From contig JAEYZM010000008.1 in NCBI GenBank assembly GCA_023427985.1, positions 1 through 64,000 of the forward strand: DNA of 64,000 nucleotides. Direction: 5' to 3'. Below the pieces are notes generated by a model. It was not told the DNA's origin and ran no database searches. It saw nothing but the letters and a program-made list of their open reading frames with translations. The first letter of the stretch is position 1. Each line of letters starts with the position of its first letter. The stretch is from Bacteroidota bacterium (lineage in GTDB: Bacteria > Bacteroidota > Bacteroidia > Sphingobacteriales > Sphingobacteriaceae). Of this stretch, positions 27,218-36,418 are shown in pieces. The position numbers and the translations under genes are program-made.

Positions 27218-28318
27218 ATGCAATTACAGGAAATCATTCAATATCTGGAGAACATTGCTCCCTTATCCTACCAAGAATCCTATGACAATTCGGGACTCAT
27301 TATAGGTAGTCCTAATATGGAGTTGAAAAAAGCCATTGTGAGCTTAGATTGTACAGAAGATGTAATTGACGAAGCCATTGAGACTGGCGCGAATCTGATA
27401 ATTTCTCATCATCCCATTGTTTTCTCCGGATTGAAAAAGTTCAATGGTAACACCTATATTGAACGTGTGGTAATGAAAGCCATACAGCACAACATCGGCA
27501 TATATGCCATCCATACCAATTTGGATAATGTCAAAAATGGTGTGAATTATAAAATTGCTGAGAAATTGGGCTTGAAAAACATTCGAATTTTAGAACCTAA
27601 GAAACAGTTGCTATCGAAATTGATTACCTATGCCCCCCATGCACATGCAGGGGCGGTTCGAGATGCGCTTTTTGAAGCGGGCGCTGGACACATAGGCAAT
27701 TATAGCGAATGCAGTTTTAATGCAGAAGGGTATGGAACATTCAAAGGGAATGAACATACAAATGCATTTGTGGGTGAAAAAAATCAGCGACATCAGGAGC
27801 CCGAAACTAGAATCGAAGTGCTTTTCCCAAGCCGACTCGAGTCGGCAATCATCAAACAGCTTAAACTCACACACCCTTATGAAGAAGTGGCATATGATGT
27901 TGTGGCACTTCAAAATGTTCATCAGGATGTGGGTTCTGGCGTGATAGCTGAATTAGAAAAGGGGGCCGATGTAGAAGCGTTCTTGAAACATTTATACCAA
28001 TCACTTGATTTAGAACTTGTTAAATACACAGATTTTTCAAAAAATAAAATTAAAAAGATCGCTATATGTGGTGGTTCAGGCAGTTTTTTATTAAACGCAG
28101 CTATTAAAGCCGGTGCAGATGCCTTTGTTACAGCCGATTATAAATACCATCAATTCTTCGATTCCGAAGGAAAAATTATGATTTGTGATATTGGACACTA
28201 TGAAAGTGAGCAATTTACGATTGAATTGTTATTGGAAAAAATTACAAAAAAATTTCCTACCTTTGCCGTCTGCTCAACAAAATGCAATACAAATCCAGTA
28301 AAGTATTTTAAAGCGTAA
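27218..28318 (+). CDS. Nif3-like dinuclear metal-centre protein (DUF34)
   Basis: A 366-residue protein of the NIF3/DUF34 family. Metal-site blocks include YDNSGLIIGSP, NLIISHHPIVFSGLKKF and IYAIHTNLDN near the N-terminus and DIGHYESEQF near the C-terminus. A central insertion of about 120 residues (GAVRDALFEAGAGHIGNYSEC to VAYDVVALQN) matches the longer Nif3 class with a PII-like domain. The protein forms hexamers and is often annotated as GTP cyclohydrolase type 2, but its physiological role is unsettled. The start is ATG 27218; an in-frame TTG six bases upstream is less likely. Confidence 0.92.
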   Translation: MQLQEIIQYLENIAPLSYQESYDNSGLIIGSPNMELKKAIVSLDCTEDVIDEAIETGANLIISHHPIVFSGLKKFNGNTYIERVVMKAIQHNIGIYAIHTNLDNVKNGVNYKIAEKLGLKNIRILEPKKQLLSKLITYAPHAHAGAVRDALFEAGAGHIGNYSECSFNAEGYGTFKGNEHTNAFVGEKNQRHQEPETRIEVLFPSRLESAIIKQLKLTHPYEEVAYDVVALQNVHQDVGSGVIAELEKGADVEAFLKHLYQSLDLELVKYTDFSKNKIKKIAICGGSGSFLLNAAIKAGADAFVTADYKYHQFFDSEGKIMICDIGHYESEQFTIELLLEKITKKFPTFAVCSTKCNTNPVKYFKA

Positions 28319-28335
28319 AGAATAAACATTAGAAA

Positions 28336-29079
28336 ATGGAAGCAAACGTAGAACAAAAATTAAAAGCCTTATACGAACTTCAAACCATTCATTCTTCAAT
28401 TGATAAAATTCGCACAGTTCGTGGTGAATTACCAATGGAAGTAGCTGATTTAGAAGATGATGTTGCAGGATTAGAAACTCGTATTCATAAAATTAAAGAT
28501 GAGATTAACGAGTTAGAAGATCAAATCACATCTAAAAAGAACTTGATGAAATCGGCAACCCAATTAATCAAGAAATACGAAGAGCAACAAAATAATGTTA
28601 AAAACAATAGAGAGTTTGAGGCATTAGCAAAAGAAATTGAGATCCAAGGCTTAGAAATCCAAGTTGCTGAAAAGAAAATCAAAGAATATACCTACGAAAT
28701 TGGTAATAAAACCAAAGTTCTAGAAAATGCTCAAGTTGCTTTAGAGGAAAGAAGAAAAGATTTAGATTTAAAGAAAGCTGAATTAGATACGATTACTAAA
28801 GAAACAGAGAAAGAAGAAGATGCTTTATTGAAAAAAGCAGATAAGGCAGAAAAGCTAATTGAAGAACGTTTGTTGTTTGCATACAATAGATTGCGTTCAA
28901 ATGCAAAGAATGGATTAGCAGTTGTAACCATTCAACGTGATTCATGCGCAGGTTGCTTTAACCAAATTCCTCCTCAACGTCAAATGGACATTCGCCAACG
29001 TAAAAAAATTATCGTTTGCGAGCATTGCGGAAGAATCCTTGTTGACGATGGATTTGTGAACGCAGGTGTTGAAGCTTAA
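28336..29079 (+). CDS. Coiled-coil C4-type zinc-ribbon protein (DUF164)
   Basis: A 247-residue protein. A long charged coiled coil spans about residues 15-180 and is rich in E, K, L and I. A C-terminal zinc ribbon has CAGCFNQIPPQRQ and CEHCGRILV, giving four cysteines. This is the widespread zf-RING_7/DUF164 family, which in Bacteroidota usually follows nif3. It starts 17 bases after nif3 and ends just before a strong terminator, so the two form a two-gene operon. A role in translation or nucleic-acid binding has been proposed for relatives. I cannot show it here. Confidence 0.9.
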   Translation: MEANVEQKLKALYELQTIHSSIDKIRTVRGELPMEVADLEDDVAGLETRIHKIKDEINELEDQITSKKNLMKSATQLIKKYEEQQNNVKNNREFEALAKEIEIQGLEIQVAEKKIKEYTYEIGNKTKVLENAQVALEERRKDLDLKKAELDTITKETEKEEDALLKKADKAEKLIEERLLFAYNRLRSNAKNGLAVVTIQRDSCAGCFNQIPPQRQMDIRQRKKIIVCEHCGRILVDDGFVNAGVEA

Positions 29080-29100
29080 TTGAAATTTAATATCCAAAAT

Positions 29101-29137
29101 AAAAAAACGATTCTTATCTTCATAGAATCGTTTTTTT
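29101..29137 (+). terminator. Strong hairpin terminator after the zinc-ribbon gene
   Basis: Bases 29101-29114 (AAAAAAACGATTCT) pair perfectly with 29124-29137 around a nine-base loop. The right arm ends in a run of eight T. This is a rho-independent terminator for nif3 and its neighbour. The start codon of the following gene (29139) begins only two bases after the hairpin, which leaves no visible room for a separate promoter. Confidence 0.88.
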
Positions 29138-29138
29138 T

Positions 29139-30620
29139 ATGCCCAAATTCTGCCTAACTATACTATTTTTTGTACTGGGAATAAACATTGCCGAAGCTAG
29201 CTTTGACTTTAATGACAATTGCATTAAAGCCTATCATAGCATATTGGCATTACGTTTAAATGAAGGTCAATCGATTTTATCCAATGAGAAGAGGACTAAC
29301 CCTAAAAATAAAATTCCTGTTTTATTGGAGAACTATGCTGAGTTTTTAAAAGTGCTCACCTCTGAAACAACACGTAGCTTCGAAGAATTTAAAGAGCATA
29401 AGTCGCAACGCATCGACCTAATAGAGGACGACGATGAATCATCACCATGGTATTTATATAGTCTTGCAGAAATCAATTTGCAATCTTGTATCAATAGATT
29501 CAAATATCAAGAGTTCGTAACTGGCGCTTATGAATTGCAGAAAGCCTACAAACAACTGGAAGAAAATAAAAAAAAGTTCCCGAGTTTTTTACCCAATGAT
29601 AAAAGTTTTGCCTTATTATATGGTCTTATTGGTATGGTGCCGGAGCAATACAAATGGGCATTGTCAAGCATTGGTCTAAAAGGAAATGTACAAGAAGGAA
29701 TAGATATGCTTGAACGACTAAAAGTAAAACTGCCTTCGAGCAACTATTCTTATCTACAAAATGAGAGCATTTTCTTTTTGAGTTTCATTCAAATGAGTTT
29801 GGAAAATAAATCGAATGTGTTTGAAACTGTGATGAAAAATACGGCAAGCATTCCAAATACAAGTTTGATGAAAACTTATATATGCGCAGTGGTTGCGAGT
29901 AGAACTGGGTATAACGATGAAGCAATTGAACTTCTAATGAAACGTCCTAAGGGTCCAGCATACACTCCATTTTATCACCTCGATTACATGCTTGGTCTTG
30001 CAAAACTAAATCGTTTCGATGAAGATGCAATTGTTTATTTGGAAAGTTATTTAAAAAACTATACCGGTGGGTTTAATATTAAAGATACTTACATGAAAAT
30101 TGCATGGTATCATTTATTAAACGGACACATCGATAAGTATAAAGCATATGCTGGATTGTGCAAAGTACGCGGACAAGCAATCTCAGAAAAAGATAAAGAA
30201 GCATTGAATCACGCAAATGAACCACATGCTCCAGAGATTAACTTATTAAGAGCCCGATTGTATTACGATGGTGGATACTACGACAAAGCTTTCAAAGCAA
30301 TTAGTGAAAAAAGGCTTGAAAACATTCCACTAACAAAAGATAAATTAGAGTACTTATATAGAATGGGTAGAATTTTTCAAGCAACTAATAAAGACGATCA
30401 AGCCATTGTATTTTATATCTCAGCAATCAATAAAGGTGAACAATTAACGTATTATTATGCCGCCAATGCAGCGCTGCAATTGGGTTTCATCTATGAGAAA
30501 AGAAAGGACTTTAATAAAGCCGCCTTGTATTACAATAAAGCGATGAAGATGAAAAATACTGAATACAAGAATAGTATTGAATCAAAAGCCAAAGCTGGTT
30601 TAAAGAGAGTCGCAAAATAG
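29139..30620 (+). CDS. Secreted tetratricopeptide-repeat protein
   Basis: A 493-residue protein with a short signal peptide (about residues 1-20, ending AEA). The rest is helical with TPR-like repeats, clearest at the C-terminus: YLYRMGRIFQATNKDDQAIVFY and AALQLGFIYEKRKDFNKAALYY. The central part resembles the Iml2/TTC39 (DUF3808-like) repeat layout found in other Bacteroidota periplasmic proteins. No enzyme motif is visible, so a protein-interaction role in the periplasm or outer membrane is likely. It begins directly at the end of the terminator hairpin. An upstream promoter is not apparent. Confidence 0.7.
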   Translation: MPKFCLTILFFVLGINIAEASFDFNDNCIKAYHSILALRLNEGQSILSNEKRTNPKNKIPVLLENYAEFLKVLTSETTRSFEEFKEHKSQRIDLIEDDDESSPWYLYSLAEINLQSCINRFKYQEFVTGAYELQKAYKQLEENKKKFPSFLPNDKSFALLYGLIGMVPEQYKWALSSIGLKGNVQEGIDMLERLKVKLPSSNYSYLQNESIFFLSFIQMSLENKSNVFETVMKNTASIPNTSLMKTYICAVVASRTGYNDEAIELLMKRPKGPAYTPFYHLDYMLGLAKLNRFDEDAIVYLESYLKNYTGGFNIKDTYMKIAWYHLLNGHIDKYKAYAGLCKVRGQAISEKDKEALNHANEPHAPEINLLRARLYYDGGYYDKAFKAISEKRLENIPLTKDKLEYLYRMGRIFQATNKDDQAIVFYISAINKGEQLTYYYAANAALQLGFIYEKRKDFNKAALYYNKAMKMKNTEYKNSIESKAKAGLKRVAK

Positions 30621-30629
30621 CTCTTGAAA

Positions 30630-32024
30630 TCACTGAGCTGCAATCATCAGTTTTGTTTTATAATGCTCTGCACCCTTAATAATTTCAATGACATAAACTC
30701 CTGCACTCAATGCAGAAACATCTATACGTTCTCTTTCTGCAACCCATTTATCCAAAATCAATTGGCCATTCGTTGTGAATATTTTTAATTGTGCCGATGT
30801 GTTGCTAACAATAAAATCTTTACTAGGATTAGGATAAAATAATTGTTGTTTTAATTCAGCATTATATTCTTCAATTGAACTTGCTAAACCAGTTGTGAAT
30901 GCCCATGCTGTAGATAAATCGCCCGATATTCCATCAATTTCAGAGGCAACTTTCCAATAGTATTTTCTATTCACTATTAAATCTTCCAAAACGATTGAGT
31001 TGCCAATAATCCCTGATGAATCTAAGCGGATTGAAGAAGGTGTGAATGCAGAACTAGTGGCAAGTACTACTCGGTAAGAACTAGCCGATGGAATATTTTG
31101 CCATTCTAAACTTGCTGTATTGCTTGATAATGTACTGTTGTTTGCTGGATTTAATAATGCAGGTGCAAATAGGCCAGTACTAAAAGAATATGTAGGTGAT
31201 ACGGTAACATATCCCCCGTCATTGGCTTTTATTCTCCAGAAATATTTTTGTTCTCCTAATTCTACTCCGGAAAACGTAGTTTGTAGTGCTGCAGTTTTTA
31301 CTACATCATCTATAATTGTAAAACTTGAATCTTTTGAGAACTCTAATTCATACATTAGTGCATTAGGTACCGCATTCCACTTAAATAAATAAGAAGCCGA
31401 AATTCCTTTAGCATTGTTTAGTGGTTGAAGCACTTGCGGGTAAACTTTAATACTATTGGTATCATCAGCGATGCGACTCACAAACATTTCAATTTTTTGA
31501 AATGGATTATCATTGGCATCTCTTGGCGATACTACAATATTATCAACAACATTCATCCCAGCAATCGTTTTGCCGTATGCTGTATAATTCCAATCTAAAT
31601 GAGTTGCAGCTGCTACACAAATAAAAAATTGTGAAGTTGCAGAATTTGGGTCAGCGTCTCTTGCTGCTGAAAATATTCCACGCTGATGAGAAATTGGATT
31701 GAACTCCGCGGGTACCTCTTGTTGCGATGCTTGACCTTGGCCCCAAGTATTTCTAGGTCCAGTCTTTGAATTTGGATCGCCACCTTGAATCACAAAGCCA
31801 GGAATTACCCTATGAAATGCGGTTGAGTCGTATAATTTTATGTTAACGAGACTGTCAAAATTACGAACATGTAAGGGCGCAATTGTAGGAAATAATTGCA
31901 CATCGATAGTTCCAATTGTATCGCTAAGATTTCTTACAACTAAAAATCGATACTGTGGTCTTTGTGCTTGACTTTCAGAAAAAATTAAAAGAACTGCGAG
32001 AATTAATAATTTTAATTTTTTCAT
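30630..32024 (-). CDS. Secreted cyclophilin-type peptidyl-prolyl isomerase with type IX sorting domain
   Basis: A 464-residue multidomain protein. It has a signal peptide (1-20, ending SQAQ) and a cyclophilin domain (about 25-185) with FHRVIPGFVIQGGDPNSKTG, SATSQFFICVAAATHLDWNYTAYGK and GMNVVD. Two fibronectin-type-III-like regions (about 195-375) show FKWNAVPNALMYELEFS and LEWQNIPSASSYRVVL. A C-terminal sorting domain (about 390-464) carries FYPNPSKDFIV and ISVSAL-type GVYVIEI endings. The last part marks export by the type IX system to the cell surface. The cyclophilin would assist proline isomerisation outside the cell. Confidence 0.88.
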   Translation of the reverse strand: MKKLKLLILAVLLIFSESQAQRPQYRFLVVRNLSDTIGTIDVQLFPTIAPLHVRNFDSLVNIKLYDSTAFHRVIPGFVIQGGDPNSKTGPRNTWGQGQASQQEVPAEFNPISHQRGIFSAARDADPNSATSQFFICVAAATHLDWNYTAYGKTIAGMNVVDNIVVSPRDANDNPFQKIEMFVSRIADDTNSIKVYPQVLQPLNNAKGISASYLFKWNAVPNALMYELEFSKDSSFTIIDDVVKTAALQTTFSGVELGEQKYFWRIKANDGGYVTVSPTYSFSTGLFAPALLNPANNSTLSSNTASLEWQNIPSASSYRVVLATSSAFTPSSIRLDSSGIIGNSIVLEDLIVNRKYYWKVASEIDGISGDLSTAWAFTTGLASSIEEYNAELKQQLFYPNPSKDFIVSNTSAQLKIFTTNGQLILDKWVAERERIDVSALSAGVYVIEIIKGAEHYKTKLMIAAQ

Positions 32025-32034
32025 AGTATATCTT

Positions 32035-32571
32035 TTAAAAGTTATTCTTCCACATCATACTTTCAACGGGTCGCACTGTTTTCCCATTGTATTTCGCATT
32101 GCCTTTAGTATTGTACATCGTTTCGATCTTGCCTTCAACGGTAAAGTAAATTAATTGTCCGATTGGCATTCCATAATAAATTCTAACAGGCTGTGCACAG
32201 GAAATCTCTAGGGTCCAAGTATTGCAAAATCCTACGTCACCCTTACCAGCAGTAGCATGAATGTCTATTCCCAATCTACCAGTGCTGGACTTGCCCTCTA
32301 GAAAAGGAACATGTGCATGAGTTTCTGTATATTCTAATGTGACTCCTAAATACAAAGTATTCGGTTGTAAAACAAAACCCTCTGCAGGTATTTCGAAATG
32401 CTCAATCTCATTATGTTTTTTGGCATCTAAGACTCTGTCTTTATATACAGCTAGGTATTTGCCTAAATGTACATCGTACGAATTCGTACCTAAACATTCT
32501 CTTTTGAAAGGTTCAATTACAATACTGCCCTTTTCTATTTCTTCTAAAATGCGCTGATCAGATAAAATCAT
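32035..32571 (-). CDS. dcd: dCTP deaminase
   Basis: A 178-residue trimeric dUTPase-fold deaminase. The substrate and active-site block is EGKSSTGRLGIDIHATAGKGDVGF, with the glutamate general base in WTLEIS and a LGTNSYDVHLG start region. It converts dCTP to dUTP for thymidylate synthesis. The gene is ten bases from the cyclophilin gene and divergent from the phosphopantetheinyl transferase. The length and motifs are complete. A bifunctional dCTP/dUTP form cannot be ruled out by eye, but ordinary Dcd is more likely. Confidence 0.93.
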   Translation of the reverse strand: MILSDQRILEEIEKGSIVIEPFKRECLGTNSYDVHLGKYLAVYKDRVLDAKKHNEIEHFEIPAEGFVLQPNTLYLGVTLEYTETHAHVPFLEGKSSTGRLGIDIHATAGKGDVGFCNTWTLEISCAQPVRIYYGMPIGQLIYFTVEGKIETMYNTKGNAKYNGKTVRPVESMMWKNNF

Positions 32572-32583
32572 CGTTCCTTTAAT

Positions 32584-32591
32584 TACTTTTG
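32584..32591 (+). promoter_or_regulatory. Promoter -7 box for the phosphopantetheinyl transferase
   Basis: TACTTTTG fits TAnnTTTG exactly. The ATG at 32616 lies 24 bases downstream. It also shows that an in-frame TTG at 32589, inside this box, is not the true start. Confidence 0.5.
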
Positions 32592-32615
32592 TCTAAAGTA
32601 AAAATAATTTTTAGT

Positions 32616-33254
32616 ATGCCCATCGTCTGGAACGAGAAAATTAATGAAAATGCAGAAGTGGCCGTTTGGCATATTACCGAAGAGGCCATGGACTTGTATG
32701 GTATGCTTCAATTAAACGAACATGAGCGAAAATTTTATGAAAGTTTACAACAGGGTAAGCGAAATTTACATTGGCTCGGCAGTAGGGTATTATTACGTAC
32801 TCTTTTAAAAACAAAGCACTACATCGACGTTCAACTCGATGAAAACAATAAGCCTTATTTAGTTAATTTTCCATACGAATTTTCACTCTCGCATTCGAAC
32901 GATTATGCTGCAGTAATTATTTGCAAAGGGAAAAAAGTCGGCATCGATATTGAACGTATGTCGGAGAAAATTCAACGCATTAAACATAAATTCCTTTCCG
33001 ATCAAGAACTTTCATTTATACAAACTCATCATGAAATAGAACATCTTTACGTTTGCTGGGGCATCAAGGAAAGTTTATTTAAATTATATGGGAAGGGAAA
33101 TCTTCCATTTATTGAGGGCATTCAAATTGAGCCTTTTGAATACAGCGGCGATAAATACGCGTATGCTAAAATTCTAAAACAAGATTTTGAACAAAGAATA
33201 AAAATTAATTTTACTCGAATCAATGAGTATATGCTAACTTGGTGTACCGCTTGA
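32616..33254 (+). CDS. 4'-phosphopantetheinyl transferase superfamily protein
   Basis: A 212-residue Sfp-type phosphopantetheinyl transferase. The magnesium and substrate motifs are KKVGIDIERM and CWGIKESLFKLYGKG, with FSLSHSNDYAAVIICKG before them. It transfers the pantetheine arm of coenzyme A to carrier proteins such as acyl carrier protein. It is a single plus-strand gene divergent from dcd and ends one base before the dnaG stop. The start is ATG 32616 (MPIVWNEKIN). The target carrier protein is not in this window. Confidence 0.9.
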   Translation: MPIVWNEKINENAEVAVWHITEEAMDLYGMLQLNEHERKFYESLQQGKRNLHWLGSRVLLRTLLKTKHYIDVQLDENNKPYLVNFPYEFSLSHSNDYAAVIICKGKKVGIDIERMSEKIQRIKHKFLSDQELSFIQTHHEIEHLYVCWGIKESLFKLYGKGNLPFIEGIQIEPFEYSGDKYAYAKILKQDFEQRIKINFTRINEYMLTWCTA

Positions 33255-33255
33255 T

Positions 33256-35181
33256 TTATTTCATTACCACCAAACCTAATTTTTTTTCAAGAACTGTAAC
33301 TAGTGATTTTGTTTGAGCATAGTATTGCAAAATACGATCTGTTTCTTCGTCTGTTTTTGCTTCTTTAATCTGCTTTAGAATCTCATCTAAAACATGCATT
33401 AGTTTTTTAAGTTGCAAGTGATCCAAACCACTATCCACTACCTTTTTAATAATAAGCTCTTCTTTGGGAATATGAATATCGTGCTCTTTCCATTTATCAC
33501 TAAGGACATGTTTTACTGAAATCAGTTCAGCAGCTATGGAACTTATCTGTATGTCTTCGTGCTGAACATAAAATTTTGTATCAGGAACTTCACCATTTTG
33601 AAGTGCTTTCTTACAAATATCCAGCAAAGTTTTATATGGCTCATTTACAAATTCTATACGCACTTCTTCGATAACATGCACTACATACTTTGCAACTTTT
33701 TCATTCACTTCATATTCTAGATCAACATAATCCTGATCCCCATATAAAATCAATATCCTAGAAATCTCTCGCTCTTGACTTAAACCATTTTCCTCGTGTT
33801 GCTTTTGCTCTTTTACTGGTTCGTCCTCTACAGGTATTGTTAAATCTTCTTGATTATTCTCTTTCTTTATTTTTTTAAGCTTAAGCTTATTGTATTCGGA
33901 AAGTAAAATCCGCTCCTCCATCTCCATTAAAGCACTACATTCTTTAATAAATAATGAGGCTTTAATATTGTCGGGGATCTTGGCAATTGATTCTATAATA
34001 TCTTTGATTAAAGCTGCTTTTTTAATCGGATCCTTGGCTGCATCTTTTAACAATAAATCCGTTTTAAAAACAATAAAATCTTTTTGTGCCGATGCTACGT
34101 ATTCGGAAAATTTCGATGCGCCTACTTCACGTACGTACGAATCTGGATCATGCCCTTCTGGAAATAAGACCACACGAACATCCAATCCTTCTTCCAATAT
34201 CATGTCGATTCCCCTCAAAGATGCTTTTATTCCTGCAGGATCTCCATCGTATAAAATCGTAATGTTTTTGCTAAAACGTGCAATTAATTTTATCTGTTCT
34301 ATCGTTAATGAAGTGCCGGATGAAGCCACAACATTTTCAATACCCGATTGATGCAAAGAGACTACATCGGTATAACCTTCTACTAAATAACAAGTATCAA
34401 ATTCTCGAATGGCTTTTTTCGCGAAATACAATCCATATAAGACATTACTCTTGTGATAGATTTCACTCTCCGGCGAATTCACATACTTCGGACTATTCGG
34501 CTCTGTCTTTAATACCCTTCCACCAAAAGCAATCACTCGACCAGAAATACCATGTACCGGAAACATTACCCTATTTCTAAATCGATCGTACACACTTTGC
34601 TTCTGCTCGTTGAAAATACTCAAACCGGTTTCCAACAAAAACTGTTTGTTATATCCTTCCTTTTCCGCACGGTCCGTTAAACTACTCCACTCATCGAGAC
34701 TATAACCCAACTCGAATTTCTTGATTATATCTTCCCTAAATCCGCGCTCCTTGAAATAACTCAATCCTATGGCCCTACCCATCTCATGCTCCCAAAGATT
34801 TTCAGCAAAAACCTTTTTAGCCCAATCACTCAATAGCATTAAACTTTCCTTCTTCTGCGAAAGTTCTTTATCCTCCTCCGTTGCCGTTTGATCTTCTATT
34901 ATGTCGATGTTGTATTTCTTGGCAAGGTATCTGAGCGCCTCAGGATAGGTAAGCTTCTCATGTTCCATCACAAAGTTCAAAGAATTCCCAGCCTTGCCAC
35001 AGCCAAAACATTTATAAATTCCCTTGCTTGGCGAAACTGTAAATGATGGAGTTTTCTCATTGTGGAATGGGCAGTTCCCCAATAAATTAGCACCTCTTTT
35101 TTTTAGATTCACAAAATCACCTACCACCTCCTCAATTTGAGCAGTTTCTAATATCCTAAGTATGCTTTCTTTATGAATCAT
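33256..35181 (-). CDS. dnaG: DNA primase DnaG
   Basis: A 641-residue primase. The CHC2 zinc finger is CPFHNEKTPSF with CFGCGKAGN (about residues 38-68). The RNA-polymerase and TOPRIM domains have GGRVLKTEPNSPKY, VEGYTDVVSLHQSG and the metal site ILYDGDPAGIKA. The C-terminal helical region after about residue 430 should bind DnaB and is low in identity, as usual. It makes RNA primers at replication forks. The start codon lies directly at the stop of the upstream secreted protein gene. Confidence 0.96.
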   Translation of the reverse strand: MIHKESILRILETAQIEEVVGDFVNLKKRGANLLGNCPFHNEKTPSFTVSPSKGIYKCFGCGKAGNSLNFVMEHEKLTYPEALRYLAKKYNIDIIEDQTATEEDKELSQKKESLMLLSDWAKKVFAENLWEHEMGRAIGLSYFKERGFREDIIKKFELGYSLDEWSSLTDRAEKEGYNKQFLLETGLSIFNEQKQSVYDRFRNRVMFPVHGISGRVIAFGGRVLKTEPNSPKYVNSPESEIYHKSNVLYGLYFAKKAIREFDTCYLVEGYTDVVSLHQSGIENVVASSGTSLTIEQIKLIARFSKNITILYDGDPAGIKASLRGIDMILEEGLDVRVVLFPEGHDPDSYVREVGASKFSEYVASAQKDFIVFKTDLLLKDAAKDPIKKAALIKDIIESIAKIPDNIKASLFIKECSALMEMEERILLSEYNKLKLKKIKKENNQEDLTIPVEDEPVKEQKQHEENGLSQEREISRILILYGDQDYVDLEYEVNEKVAKYVVHVIEEVRIEFVNEPYKTLLDICKKALQNGEVPDTKFYVQHEDIQISSIAAELISVKHVLSDKWKEHDIHIPKEELIIKKVVDSGLDHLQLKKLMHVLDEILKQIKEAKTDEETDRILQYYAQTKSLVTVLEKKLGLVVMK

Positions 35182-36174
35182 TTATTTTATAGAGTATCCT
35201 TTTTGAAAATTTATGTGATAAATATCAAAGGTACAGATTTCCTTCTTCTTAAAAGGTATGTCCCAATCGCCATCGTACGAAATATGAATGGGTACTAAGA
35301 GATCTGGTGTTATATACGCTAATTCAATATTCATTTTCACATTAAAATCAAATGGTGCCGATGAGTACCGCATATCTATATATCTCCCTAAAATAGTAAA
35401 ATCTTTGGCGTTGAAAATAGTTGTTAACTCTTTAATCATCGTATTATCTTCCTTCCACCACGTTAAATTATCTTTCACTTTGCATTTGAAATAATATACT
35501 GGAATGGAATCTTGATAAGTTGCATAATAAAAATTAAAATCATAATAGTTCATCAACTCCTTTCCGAATATTTCTGTCTTATCGCTAATCAATGGTATGC
35601 CTTCTACTTTTTTCCCTGGCGTAAAAATTAATGTTTTAAGTTTTTGCTTATAGCCTTCCTCATCTGACTCCTTTTTACTATATGTTTTGGCTTCTGTATA
35701 ATCGGTATTCTTATCGTTCATAAATATGTATGAGAACATCTTCACTGTATATAAATCAAAGTCGCCACTTCGCTTATATACTTTACCACTGTCTTCGGAA
35801 GCCAATACCGTTTGTTTGTAATTGATAGTAGAATTATCGTGTTTGATTTTTCTATAAATTTTTGCTTTCGATAAATTATTATCGGAAAAAGTTTCAATTC
35901 TATTGCTCGCTATAAATGAGAATTTTCTTAGATTTTTAAAAGCCTGATAAAATGCCGTATCATTAATCATAACCTGCACAAAATCATTCATACTCAATCC
36001 ACGTTTTGCAGTTATGGTTAAATTAGAATCGATGGTTACTGATCTTAGTGTGTCGGAAAATTCTACTCTTTTATTTTGAGCAAAAGAATTGCTGAAAATA
36101 CACATGCTCAATACACCTAAAAGTGAAAAGGAAAAACGTGTAATAACGCAAGAAAATATAGATTGTTTTGCCAA
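35182..36174 (-). CDS. Secreted protein of unknown function
   Basis: A 330-residue protein. A hydrophobic signal (about residues 12-31) ends SNSFAQ, followed by a mostly beta-like domain with many lysines and aromatics, for example WWKEDNTMIKELTTIFNAKDFTILGRYIDMR. I do not recognise the family; the overall style resembles lipoprotein-sorting or periplasmic beta-barrel proteins of Bacteroidota. The 5' end has no ATG long enough to keep the signal peptide, because the only ATG near it would cut into the signal. The start codon is therefore TTG at 36174 or lies elsewhere. It touches dnaG downstream. Confidence 0.55.
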   Translation of the reverse strand: MAKQSIFSCVITRFSFSLLGVLSMCIFSNSFAQNKRVEFSDTLRSVTIDSNLTITAKRGLSMNDFVQVMINDTAFYQAFKNLRKFSFIASNRIETFSDNNLSKAKIYRKIKHDNSTINYKQTVLASEDSGKVYKRSGDFDLYTVKMFSYIFMNDKNTDYTEAKTYSKKESDEEGYKQKLKTLIFTPGKKVEGIPLISDKTEIFGKELMNYYDFNFYYATYQDSIPVYYFKCKVKDNLTWWKEDNTMIKELTTIFNAKDFTILGRYIDMRYSSAPFDFNVKMNIELAYITPDLLVPIHISYDGDWDIPFKKKEICTFDIYHINFQKGYSIK

Positions 36175-36356
36175 AGAAATTTTTTTTAAATTTTTATCAA
36201 TTCATAAAACCATAGTAAACACTATATGTTTAGGCTTTTGTAATCAAACAAATTTAAACATAAACAATCAATTATAAACATAATATGCAAGAGGATTTGC
36301 AAATGGGACAAGTGCACATGCATTGAGTGCACAGATTATTATGAATAATTAATTTA

Positions 36357-36416
36357 AGTACAAAGTACAAAGTATTAAGACAGATTCATTGTGCTTAATA
36401 CTTTGTACTTTGTACT
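36357..36416. repeat. 23-bp perfect inverted repeat built of GTACAAA units, at the 3' end of pntB
   Basis: Bases 36357-36379 and 36394-36416 are exact inverted complements with a 14-base loop (36380-36393). Each arm holds two tandem GTACAAA units. It starts three bases after the pntB stop (minus strand) and lies between that gene and the divergently placed secreted protein gene. As RNA it would form a long A/U-rich hairpin that could act as terminator or 3' stabiliser. About 30 bases further, GTGCAC occurs twice (36311-36332). The remainder of the 245-base gap shows no gene. Confidence 0.8.
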
Positions 36417-36418
36417 AT

